From NCBI GenBank assembly GCA_963665865.2, contig CAXXWF010000001.1:1178001-1242000 (forward strand): a DNA stretch of 64,000 nt. The letters are read 5' to 3'. The DNA is from PHAA01 sp963665865. Lineage in GTDB: Bacteria > Bacillota > Syntrophomonadia > Syntrophomonadales > Syntrophomonadaceae. The notes under the pieces were generated by a model, which ran no database searches, was not told the origin of the DNA, and saw nothing but the letters and a program-made list of their open reading frames with translations. How positions within the stretch are numbered: position 1 is the first letter of the stretch; each line of letters begins with the position of its first letter. Position numbers and translations under genes: made by a program. Below are positions 52,935 through 60,771 of the stretch, one piece after another.

Positions 52935-54559
52935 CAGACTGTGCGAAAACTTTCCAGTCGTTATACCTCTGAACACCTAATAACACGTTCTTGAGATGGA
53001 CACAGTGCAACAAAGGCAACGTATGCGGCTGGCCTGGCTTATACTAAGGCCAGCCTTCTTATTATTTCTTTCACTCCCAGGATATTAATTACCCTTCGCA
53101 GATTATAGGCAAGGAAATGAAGCTTATTTTCTGTTGCTACTGACTTAATTCCTCGTGTTAAGAAATAACTGTAACCCCAGATCCTCTTTACCGTCCCGAA
53201 GGGATGTTCAACCAGCATTTGTCTTTGTACATATAGTTCTTTGTTGTCCCTGGTTCGTTTATCAACCTTATCCAAAAATTCCTGGTTAAGATTCCTCGAA
53301 ATTAGCCGCCCTTTCTGGCTTTTGGTGCAGCGTTCCTTCATTTCACAGTTGCGGCAGGCTCTGAAATTTTTGTAATCTTGATATTCTACATCGTTTACTC
53401 TTCTTTTCCGACTGGCATAGAGTATTTGGCCTACCGGACATATATAATGATTCTGTTCTTTGGTATATTTAAAGTGCTCCTGGCTAAATTTCGGATCAGG
53501 AATGTTAACACTGGGTTTAGGCTTGGCTACATAGGTTTCTATATGGTTTTCTTCGCATTTTATCAAATCGTTAGTAGAGTAATAACCTTTATCGGCCAGG
53601 GCTTTGATCTCTTCTATCTCAAATATTTCCTGGGCTTTGCAAGCCATATCATTAAGGTGACCTTGATCGGCCGAGTTATTTATCACTTCGGTATCCACTA
53701 CTAGTTTGTGTTTTTGATCTACAACTGTCTGAACATTGTAACTGACATCTACACCATTATTATTTGCTTTCATAAGCCGGGCATCAGGGTCTGTTGTAGA
53801 AATCTCCGTTTCTCCGGTGATTGCCATCCTTTCCTGCATGGCGTTGTATTTGGTTTTTCTCTGGTTAAGCTCCTCGATTCGCTGTTTAATCTCCTCGCGG
53901 CTGGAACATGGATATGGGCTTCACCTTTATCATTGGCATCCAGTTCCTGCAGATAGGTATTTATTTTTTCATCTATATATTTAAGCTGCCGCTGTATTTT
54001 CTTTTCGTTGAAGTTATTGCGTTTGGAGTTGCTGGCTCTGAATTTGGATCCATCCACAGCTACCATTTGTTTGCCGTATAATTCCCATTCTTTGCACAAC
54101 CGGCTGAAGTTTTTAAAAACATTTTTTATTGGTTCTTTATTATCTTTGCGAAAATCTGCTATGGTCTTAAAGTCGGGCTTCAATTTGCGCAGCAGCCATA
54201 CTAATTCTAAGTTTCTACCTGCTTCTGTCTCGAGTCTTCTGGATGAACGAATCCGATTCATATATCCATAAATGTACAGTTTCAGAAGATCTTGCGGATT
54301 ATATGGCGGGCGGCCAGTATCCTTAGGTTCAGTTTTTAAAAAGCCCAGTTCCGCCAAATTCAGTGTGTTAACATATGCTTCAATAACCCGCACCGGATTT
54401 TCTTCACTTATATAGTCATCTACAGCTTCAGGAAAAAGGGTGATTTGATGCCGATCTTCGCCGTGTATATAGGCCATGCTTCCACCTCGCTATCACCCTT
54501 TATATTCGACTTTTATATCATTTTTCCCTTTTCTGTGACCCGACTTTTCACACAGTCTG
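52935..54559 (-). mobile_element. IS1182-family insertion sequence, 1,625 bp
   Basis: Ends are inverted repeats beginning CAGACTGTG-c/t-GAAAA-c/g-T (15 of 17 match), at 52935 and on the opposite strand from 54559. ACGG flanks both ends (52931-52934 and 54560-54563), a likely 4-bp target duplication. One transposase gene lies on the minus strand. Length and gene content are normal for the family. Confidence 0.9.
53039..54477 (-). pseudogene. IS1182-family transposase, frameshifted
   Basis: The N-terminal half (from ATG 54477) has the DUF772 pattern (GRPPYNPQDLLKLYIYGYMN, RRLETEAGRNLELVWLL, MVAVDGSKF); the C-terminal half has the DDE catalytic part (DPDARLMKANNNGVDVSYN, ADKGYYS, CEMKERCTKSQKGR, MLVEHPFGTVKRIWGY). 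The two lie in different frames. The break is at about 53900-53905, where VP joins REEIKQRIEEL in the other frame. Restoring one indel gives a continuous about 478-residue protein. The element is therefore probably immobile on its own, although the loss looks recent because both halves are otherwise clean. Confidence 0.88.
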
Positions 54560-54676
54560 ACGGGTCCGTTGTCCCACTATAAAACATCCAATGTGGGACA
54601 ATGGACCCGTCCCCGTGTCCCCGCTATCCTGGCTCAGCAGACAGAAGTATAGCTGGCAGAAAGAAGCAAGCAAACC

Positions 54677-54706
54677 AAGGGGACGTTTTAAGCCAAAACG
54701 TCCCTT
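54677..54706. repeat. GGGACG palindrome
   Basis: GGGACGTTTT (54680-54689) pairs perfectly with AAAACGTCCC (54695-54704) around AAGCC. It lies just past the end of the minus-strand lipid operon and may act as its transcript-end hairpin. The AAGGGGACG motif is shared with the element at 52908-54633 and a remnant near 59757-59795. Confidence 0.65.
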
Positions 54707-54717
54707 AGATTATCTGT

Positions 54718-55044
54718 TTAGAATAGAACAGAACATGTTCCCAGGAGCAAGGCACCCAGATAAAGAGGGGACATGGCAATTAGCAGAGCAATGGCTGCGA
54801 TACGGTGTCGGGATTTGAATAACTTCACATTAAGTATGGCTGCGACTGCTAAAATAATTAAAAAATCCAATCCTTGTATCGTATTAGATAAACCGGCGTA
54901 AAGTATCGTTATACATAGTAGGTAGGCTAGCAACGCTGGAACCAAGCCCAAGCATAGTTCTGCCCAGGTACTTGGGGGCTTATTGCCGGGAGGGGTGTTA
55001 TTATTTCCGCTTGCATCATCTACATTAGGCGGCAAATCATTCAT
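54718..55044 (-). CDS. Small membrane protein, last gene of the lipid operon
   Basis: 108 residues. A hydrophilic Pro/Asn-rich N-terminus (about 1-27) is followed by three hydrophobic helices (about 30-50, 58-72 and 83-104). There is no recognised family. Its ATG overlaps the TGA of a leftover lgt 3' fragment as ATGA. A truncated second copy of this gene sits after the intact lgt-like gene (55850-55939) with the same overlap, showing that the original gene order was lgt-like then this gene. Confidence 0.65.
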   Translation of the reverse strand: MNDLPPNVDDASGNNNTPPGNKPPSTWAELCLGLVPALLAYLLCITILYAGLSNTIQGLDFLIILAVAAILNVKLFKSRHRIAAIALLIAMSPLYLGALLLGTCSVLF

Positions 55045-55150
55045 ACCTTTAATACCTTCTTTCTGTCGAATAATTTAGACCCCAGATTGCGGTTGATATA
55101 GACTAAACTGATCACACAAAACGTCCCTATCTCAATATTTGAAAGTCGTG
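55043..55150 (-). pseudogene. 3' remnant of the lgt-like gene
   Basis: Reading the minus strand, the sequence encodes VISLVYINRNLGSKLFDRKK and ends VLKV-stop, closely matching the last residues of the intact lgt-like protein (ISLIYINRNLGSKLFGRKV). Nucleotide similarity extends to a shared GACTTTCAA with a short insertion. It is the left half of a tandem duplication. Confidence 0.75.
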
Positions 55151-55204
55151 AATGCCATGATGGTAAAATACATTGCTTCAATTTTATAGGACAAGGAGTT
55201 TAAT

Positions 55205-55822
55205 TTAATCAAATATATCTTTTTGTTCAGCTAGGTGCTTGTCGTGTAGAGATGATAATGATAACAGTGCCAAAATCGACCCAATTAATGCCATAAGCAT
55301 ATCCCACTGAGTATCCCATATATCGCCCTGGGTTCCTAGAAAGGCTTCGGCGGCCGTTCCCGTCACAACTGCAACCAAGAACTCTATTAGTTCATAAGAT
55401 GCACTTATTGCGAGGCAAATACAGATTATGATAAAGTTAAGCAGCGCTCCCCTTTTTAAAGGGGATAACTGTAACAATATTTCTCTTGCAATCATGGCAG
55501 GAACAAATCCCTGGGCAAAATGACCCAGTCGATCATAATGATTACGGCTCAAGTCAAAAGTATCTCTAATCCAGTTAAATAGAGGAACCTGGGCATAAGT
55601 ATAGTGTCCACCCACCATAAGAATTATCATATGGATGGCAATTAATAAATAAACCAGATTACTAAAATGAAATCTTCTATAGGTAAACAATAAAACTAAT
55701 ATTCCAATAATTACCGGAAATACTTCCAAAAACCAGGTGAACTGGTCATGCGGGTGAATCCCCGACCAGAACAGCACTAGCAAGACGATAACCATCAAAG
55801 TTAAGTGAAAATAGCGGTTCAT
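55205..55822 (-). CDS. DUF2238/YjdF-like integral membrane protein
   Basis: 205 residues and six TM helices. The YjdF/DUF2238 signature is clear: GGHYTYAQVPLFNWI, NHYDRLGHFAQGFVPA, SASYELIEFLVAV and FLGTQGDIWDTQWDM. The conserved His, Asp and Glu residues lie in membrane-facing positions, but the function is unknown. ATG 55822 follows GGAGG. It lies between the two copies of the duplicated lgt-end/small-gene unit, so it was probably inserted or trapped there. Confidence 0.88.
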   Translation of the reverse strand: MNRYFHLTLMVIVLLVLFWSGIHPHDQFTWFLEVFPVIIGILVLLFTYRRFHFSNLVYLLIAIHMIILMVGGHYTYAQVPLFNWIRDTFDLSRNHYDRLGHFAQGFVPAMIAREILLQLSPLKRGALLNFIIICICLAISASYELIEFLVAVVTGTAAEAFLGTQGDIWDTQWDMLMALIGSILALLSLSSLHDKHLAEQKDIFD

Positions 55823-55849
55823 TTTTTCCTCCGTCCCCCTGCTTCCAAG

Positions 55850-55939
55850 TTATAGTTCTATCAAGGTATTTGTTGGCTTATGGTCGAGCGTGTTATTATT
55901 TTCGCTTGAATAATCTACAATAGGTGGTAAATTATTCAT
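55850..55939 (-). pseudogene. Truncated copy of the small membrane protein gene
   Basis: A 29-codon frame, MNNLPPIVDYSSENNNT..., overlapping the lgt-like stop as ATGA. The first about 17 residues match the start of the protein at 54718-55044 (MNDLPPNVDDASGNNNT), after which the frame diverges and stops. It is the right-hand, degraded copy of the duplicated unit. Confidence 0.75.
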
Positions 55940-56775
55940 GCCTGTTGCACCTTTCTGCCGAATAATTTAGACCCAAGATTGCGGTTAATATAGATTAAAC
56001 TTATCACACAAAGCACTTGAAAGTCAGTTAAGCCTATAAAAGCAATTTTCTCGACCCGAATAAATTCCAAGAAAAAACGAAAACTTAAATAGCCGTTAAG
56101 AAATATTTTGAATAGTTCCCCCGGTTCCACCCCCTGTTTCTTTCTCCAGGCCAAATAGAACGCCAATAATATATCAAAAAGCATTTCGTAGAGTTGGGTG
56201 GGATGTCTAGCTACATGATCTCCCAAGTCTATACCCCATGGTAATGAGGTAGCCTGGCCATAGCAACACCCTCTTAAGAGGCAGCCTACTCGTCCTACAG
56301 CCATACCTACGGCGACCGGAATGGCGATCTGATTTCCCAGACGCTCTTTTATGTGGAATAATTTCTTTGCTAAAAAGGTTCCCAGTGCACCACCAATAAG
56401 TCCCCCCACAATAGTCCGGCCTGATAAGAACACATCTAAAGGATTGGGGGAGGAATTCAGTTCCCGCCAGTAGATTAGAATGATGGGAAGCTTGGAGCCA
56501 ATGATTCCTCCCACAATGGCAAACATAGCAATATAAAAAGCATTGGCACTCTGTATATGGTCTCTTCGCAATTCAATGACATAAACGAAAATACCGCTCA
56601 GCAAGGCCAGCAAAACAAAAACCGGATATGCCTCCACCGGAAAGCCCCGAAGGTAAAAGAGTACTGGCTTTAAGCCCCAGCTGGTGTTAATGGTTCTCTT
56701 CCCCCTCCTGTGATTAATAACGTTGACATTTTTTAATTCCTTTACCCACCCGGCAGCATTGGCCATTGGGGTCAT
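55936..56775 (-). CDS. Lgt-like diacylglyceryl-transferase paralogue with altered active site
   Basis: Up to 279 residues, seven or so TM helices, Lgt fold. Shared features are SGRTIVGGLIGGALG, the conserved Arg in VGRVGCLLRGCCYGQ, and HPTQLYE. The segment that is GRIGNFINGELWG in true Lgt reads GRVGCLLRGCCYG here, so the positions of E. coli Asn146 and Glu151 are Cys. It belongs to a GCC-type Lgt subgroup and may not transfer diacylglycerol to prolipoproteins. The start is uncertain: ATG 56775 has no ribosome site and overlaps the previous gene by 62 nt; ATT at 56691 follows CAGGAGGGGGAAG and gives a normal Lgt N-terminus (NTSWGLKPVLFYLRGF). Confidence 0.82.
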   Translation of the reverse strand: MTPMANAAGWVKELKNVNVINHRRGKRTINTSWGLKPVLFYLRGFPVEAYPVFVLLALLSGIFVYVIELRRDHIQSANAFYIAMFAIVGGIIGSKLPIILIYWRELNSSPNPLDVFLSGRTIVGGLIGGALGTFLAKKLFHIKERLGNQIAIPVAVGMAVGRVGCLLRGCCYGQATSLPWGIDLGDHVARHPTQLYEMLFDILLAFYLAWRKKQGVEPGELFKIFLNGYLSFRFFLEFIRVEKIAFIGLTDFQVLCVISLIYINRNLGSKLFGRKVQQA

Positions 56776-57193
56776 TGAGACAGCTATACAGTTTCATGGC
56801 GCCGCAAAGTCCGAAGGCCCCGGACGTTTTCAATACTGCCAGTACCCCTATAGTTACCCAGCCTATAAGGGGATTGAACATATATAAGAATATCAGCGCA
56901 TCGGCAGCAATTACTGCACCTACAATATGGGTAAACCTCACTGCATTTTCATCCAGGATAATTGCTGGCGAAGGAAAGAGACGATTGAATGTCTGGGAAT
57001 AGAACCAGACCAGAGGAGCGCGCTTCACTTTCAGCAGGGCTGATAATACGAGGATGGCCAAACAAACCCATACCAGGAATTTGCTGTGGATGATTAACGA
57101 TATCCATAACAATGAAGCGATGCTGTATTTGCAGAAATTAAAGGCAGCATTGGGTATTTCCACGGGACGTAACTCAATCATAACTACCCACAT
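56714..57193 (-). CDS. DUF4395 membrane protein with cysteine-rich tail
   Basis: 159 residues and four TM helices. The DUF4395 pattern includes LVWFYSQTFNRLFPSPAI and DENAVRFTHIVGAV. The C-terminus adds a cluster of Cys (GLCGAMKLYSCL, GQCCRVGKGIKKC), which could bind a metal or form disulfides. It overlaps the methyltransferase upstream by 20 nt and the longest frame of the lgt-like gene downstream, so the three are translationally linked. ATG 57181 is a possible alternative start. Confidence 0.8.
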   Translation of the reverse strand: MWVVMIELRPVEIPNAAFNFCKYSIASLLWISLIIHSKFLVWVCLAILVLSALLKVKRAPLVWFYSQTFNRLFPSPAIILDENAVRFTHIVGAVIAADALIFLYMFNPLIGWVTIGVLAVLKTSGAFGLCGAMKLYSCLNDPNGQCCRVGKGIKKCQRY

Positions 57194-57800
57194 CCTTTTT
57201 CAGTATCCGGGGAAATAACATCCCGGTCTTACGTTGATACTCCTCATATTGGGGAAATCTTTGTATTAAAAGGCCTTCCTCCTGCAGCGCCCGATAATAC
57301 ATAAAGGGAACGAAAATCACGGTGACTGCCAGGAGGGCAGCGATATTCCTGAATACTAGGCAAGCCCCAAGAAACATGAGAATAAGAGAAGCATATAAAG
57401 GATGCCGAACCCATCTATACATGCCAGTCTGTATCAGCCTATGTTTTTCATAGATTTTTATCTGATTAGCCCAGTTTTTCCCTAGGTGGAATCTTCCGTT
57501 TATATTTATAAAACAACCAGCCACAATTATCGTTGTCCCCAGAACCATGAAGATCTCTTGGGTGTGACCAGGAGAAATCCGCCATACCCATTTACCGCTC
57601 AGCAATATAAGATAGAACAGTAGAAAAAACATAGTCATGCTGCCCGTTTCCACAATGGATTTCTTTTCCGATTCTACATCTTCATCTCGAGAATACAAGC
57701 TGAAATCAATAATTATAGAGACGAACAAGAGAAACACACATAAACAGATGATACTTTCAATGGCAATATAAAACCAATCTTGTTCCAGAAACGCCGTCAT
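57174..57800 (-). CDS. Isoprenylcysteine carboxyl methyltransferase (ICMT/PEMT)-family membrane protein
   Basis: 208 residues and about five TM helices. The C-terminal SAM-binding region shows the family pattern: HRLIQTGMYRWVRHPLYASLILMFLG, then PFMYYRALQEEGLLIQRFPQYEEYQRKTGMLFP. Family members methylate membrane-embedded acceptors (prenylcysteine, phosphatidylethanolamine or other lipids). The 4-nt overlap with the radical SAM gene upstream indicates a shared pathway. ATG 57800 lies 7 nt after GAGGTG. Confidence 0.88.
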   Translation of the reverse strand: MTAFLEQDWFYIAIESIICLCVFLLFVSIIIDFSLYSRDEDVESEKKSIVETGSMTMFFLLFYLILLSGKWVWRISPGHTQEIFMVLGTTIIVAGCFININGRFHLGKNWANQIKIYEKHRLIQTGMYRWVRHPLYASLILMFLGACLVFRNIAALLAVTVIFVPFMYYRALQEEGLLIQRFPQYEEYQRKTGMLFPRILKKDVGSYD

Positions 57801-59194
57801 ATGTTAACACCTCGATGAATGGTGTTATAGGCTGAAAAAGGGATCTTTCTCAAATCGGGGGTTATAATGTGAATACATTCCTTTTGCATCGATTTCATAT
57901 CAAAATTGTAGGCATCCACGAAAGAACTGACACTGATGCGGAATGTATTCTGATCTATGTACTCCATCTTTTGTTTGGGGGTCTTCATGAAAAAGTTCCA
58001 AGGAACTATATGGCGGAAATCATATAAAAATCTGCAGCAATCATAGCCGGCTTTAATATCGTCTATGCTTTTGCCGGCATTTTTCAAGGCGTCTTCAATG
58101 GTGAATGCAAAGGTGTTATTGATTAAATGCAGATAGTCTTGTATTTTAGCATCTCTGGTGATGGGGATAAAGCCGCCTTGGGATGTTCGGTATAGATAAC
58201 TTATCGCAATCCGATCTACATTACAGGGCAAGGGAACAAAATCATCCATTTTCAACATCCCGCTGCTTTGAGATGCTAATCTTTGCAAAACTCCGGAAAG
58301 GGTAATCCGATGCTCCTTAACGTCCTGATTGCTTCTCCCGAAAAAAGCGGTGGGTTGAAAATTAATCCCTCTGACATAGGGCTGCTTTAAAGCAAAAGCA
58401 AAGAGTTGACCCAGTTCGGAGTCATTAATTCTTTTGGAAATGCTTGCTACCAGGGTAGTAGGAATTTTGGAACGAGCAAGATTGTCGAGGGCTTTAAGCT
58501 TATTTTCCAAGAGGTTCTGGCCCCGCAGCTTGAGATAGGTAGATTCCTTAAACCCGTCAAACTGAAGATAGACTTCAAAGCCCCCTACGAATTGCTGTAA
58601 ACTTTTCACAAAACCTTCATCCTCACCAAGTCGTATTCCATTGGTATTAAGCATCACATACTTGAATTGTTTGGATTTGGCGATGCGTAAAATGTTTTCT
58701 ATCTCAGGATGCAGAGTGGGCTCCCCGCCGCTGATCTGCAGGATTTCAGCCTGCCCGCCTTCTGACTCCTGCAAGAAATCCATCATTTTGCTAATGGTTT
58801 CTAGGGGAAGAAAATTACCTTCGCCGGCATTCGCGTAACACAGCGGACAGTGCAGATTGCACTTATTGGTAACCTCAATCAGACCAATGCAGGCGTGCTG
58901 ATTATGTTGCGGGCAGGTGCCACAATCAAAAGGACAGCCCTTTTCTACTCGGGTATGGATCTTCGCAGCCGTCCCTGGCTTATCATACTGCCTTTTCCTG
59001 AGATGGTAATCCGCGCTCTCTTCCAGGATTTCGCATTGCTCACCGTGAACAGGGCAGTATTTCAACAGATAGACATGTTGATCCTGCAAGATTACCTTGG
59101 CAGGAATTCTCTGCAAGCATTGTGGGCAAAGGCTGTTGGTGAATTCGTAAAAAATATAATTTCTCGGGGCAGTTTGCTTTCGCGTATTTATCAA
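57797..59194 (-). CDS. Radical SAM enzyme of the Tes/MJ0619 (tetraether lipid synthase) family
   Basis: 465 residues, start TTG 59194 behind AAGGAG. The radical-SAM triad is C112-x3-C116-x2-C119 (CNLHCPLC). The N-terminal Cys-rich module typical of the MJ0619/Tes group is present: C23-x2-C26 (LCPQC), C47 in YCPVHGE, C87-x3-C91-x2-C94 (GCPFDCGTC), and C102 (HACIGLIEVTNKC). Further motifs are ISGGEPTLHPEI (SAM binding) and LNTNGIRLG. The archaeal member, Tes, joins lipid hydrocarbon chains by C-C coupling; other members act on pterins or unknown lipids. The gene leads an operon of membrane and lipid enzymes (ICMT-like, DUF4395, Lgt-like), which favours a lipid substrate here. Confidence 0.88.
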   Translation of the reverse strand: MINTRKQTAPRNYIFYEFTNSLCPQCLQRIPAKVILQDQHVYLLKYCPVHGEQCEILEESADYHLRKRQYDKPGTAAKIHTRVEKGCPFDCGTCPQHNQHACIGLIEVTNKCNLHCPLCYANAGEGNFLPLETISKMMDFLQESEGGQAEILQISGGEPTLHPEIENILRIAKSKQFKYVMLNTNGIRLGEDEGFVKSLQQFVGGFEVYLQFDGFKESTYLKLRGQNLLENKLKALDNLARSKIPTTLVASISKRINDSELGQLFAFALKQPYVRGINFQPTAFFGRSNQDVKEHRITLSGVLQRLASQSSGMLKMDDFVPLPCNVDRIAISYLYRTSQGGFIPITRDAKIQDYLHLINNTFAFTIEDALKNAGKSIDDIKAGYDCCRFLYDFRHIVPWNFFMKTPKQKMEYIDQNTFRISVSSFVDAYNFDMKSMQKECIHIITPDLRKIPFSAYNTIHRGVNI

Positions 59195-59320
59195 CTCTAA
59201 ACTCCTTAATCCCCTGGATAATCAGATAAGAATATCCTGCTATATAAACCCAATTATACTATAAAATGAAATATTTGCCTGCATATACCCTTTGCACCGC
59301 AAGCCAAGCAGGCGAAAGAA

Positions 59321-59712
59321 GTGTCGCTTGCCTGCACATTAAACGGTGATCATACCTACACGTCAAATTTCAGGTGGCAATTATTTAATATATTACTTGT
59401 TATGCTGACTGCAGCCTTCTTTTCCTACTCCCCTGGTCCTTTTAGCCTATTGGCTTTTGTCCCGGTTTTCTTGTTATTTGCTGCCTTTTTCTTGGCCAGC
59501 AGTCAGATCAGCCGGGAATGGAGGGGGCAAACTATCTGCTGCCTATATTGGGGAAGACTGAGGCTGATATCCAGTTAACCCTCATATCTCAAATACCGGT
59601 TTTTAATCTTTCATTAACCGCTATTGTCTTAAGAGTAGGGTTGATGCTCGTCATTGCCGCAGTTATTCTGGCTTTATCGTCCTATCTGCTCGCTGAGCAG
59701 ACTGAAGTATAG
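59321..59712 (+). pseudogene. Split small membrane-protein gene (frameshift in a G run)
   Basis: Two overlapping frames read as one protein if one G is added to the GGGGG at 59522-59526. The first (from about 59321) has two hydrophobic helices and ends ASSQISREWR; the second continues G-ANYLLPILGKTEADIQL and a third helix (IVLRVGLMLVIAAVILALSSYLL). The SREWRGANYLLPILGK junction resembles an ABC-2 permease fragment, but I cannot assign it firmly. The 5' end is not clearly marked. It lies upstream of an ABC exporter and may be a former subunit. Confidence 0.55.
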
Positions 59713-59882
59713 AATTTTCGGCGCGAATCTACTTCTCTTAATAATGGTAACCACGACCTGTCCCCTCGTCCCATAAATCGTCCCCTTGGCTTTTCAGATA
59801 TCAAGGTCGTCAGGCATATTTAGAGCCCAAGCTGGCTATGCTAAAACCAGCTTGAAAATGGCCCATTAACGGAGGTAGTACC

Positions 59883-60767
59883 ATGAATATAATTGAGATT
59901 AATAAATTAACTAAATACTATGGCAAATCGCGAGGGATTGTTGATGTCAGTTTTGATGTGCAGGAAGGTGAAATCTTTGGTTTCATCGGACCTAATGGGG
60001 CTGGTAAATCAACAACCATTCGCACCCTGCTAGCCTTGATTTATCCAAGTAGTGGCTCAGCTAAAATATTTGGGAAGGACTGCATCCAAGAAGGAGCAGC
60101 AATCAGACAGCACATTGGGTATCTTCCTTCCGAAGTATTTTACTATGACAATATGAAGGTTATCGACCTATTAAAATATTCCGCTAGTTTTTACTCAAAC
60201 GTTGATAATAAACGTATTTACGGATTAGCTGAAATAATGGATTTAGACCTAGACCGGAAAATTGATGACCTCTCTTATGGCAACAAAAAGAAAGTAGGCA
60301 TTGTGCAGGGATTATTGCACAGTCCGAAACTCGTTATTTTGGATGAACCAACCGGGGGATTAGACCCCCTCATGCAGCGTAGGTTTTTTGAACTAATTCA
60401 TGAAGAGAACAAAAAAGGAGTTACCGTTCTTTTCTCATCACACATTCTAAGCGAAGTTCAGAAAATATGTACACGAGTGGGCATAATCAAAGACGGCAAA
60501 ATGGTTAAGGTTGAAGATATAAGCACCCTGGAGCACAACAATTATAAGCGATTCAGGATTGAAATGATGGAACTGGTGCCGGCGGATTATTTTGATCTGA
60601 CGGGGATCAGCAATCTATCTGTAGACGACAAAACTGCTAGTTTCATTTTTAATGGTGATATTAACAAAATTATTGAAAAGCTTTATGCATGTAAAGTAAC
60701 TAATCTCATTGTCGAAGAGCCTTCTCTAGAGGAAATATTTATGCATTACTATGAAAAGGAGGCTTAA
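59883..60767 (+). CDS. ABC transporter ATP-binding protein (CcmA/YxlF-like)
   Basis: 294 residues. Walker A GPNGAGKST, Q-loop in GYLPSEVF, signature LSYGNKKKVGIVQGL (a weakened LSxGxxKKV form usual in this subgroup), Walker B LVILDEPTGGLDP, H-loop LFSSHIL. The C-terminal about 80 residues form the extra domain of this exporter class. ATG 59883 follows ACGGAGG. The permease starts right after it. The substrate is unknown; antibiotic or lantibiotic self-protection and lipid export are typical roles. Confidence 0.94.
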   Translation: MNIIEINKLTKYYGKSRGIVDVSFDVQEGEIFGFIGPNGAGKSTTIRTLLALIYPSSGSAKIFGKDCIQEGAAIRQHIGYLPSEVFYYDNMKVIDLLKYSASFYSNVDNKRIYGLAEIMDLDLDRKIDDLSYGNKKKVGIVQGLLHSPKLVILDEPTGGLDPLMQRRFFELIHEENKKGVTVLFSSHILSEVQKICTRVGIIKDGKMVKVEDISTLEHNNYKRFRIEMMELVPADYFDLTGISNLSVDDKTASFIFNGDINKIIEKLYACKVTNLIVEEPSLEEIFMHYYEKEA

Positions 60768-60771
60768 GAAA

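Larger units (their letters stand above)
52908..54633. repeat. 41-bp inverted repeat (REP/MITE-like palindrome) interrupted by an IS
   Basis: The right arm (54593-54633) is the reverse complement of a left arm made of 52908-52934 plus 54564-54577, with one mismatch in 41 bp. The two pieces of the left arm become contiguous when the IS and one ACGG copy are removed. The original unit was a hairpin with a 15-nt loop (54578-54592). It carries the GCGGGGACACGGGGACGG motif common in extragenic palindromes. Confidence 0.85.
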
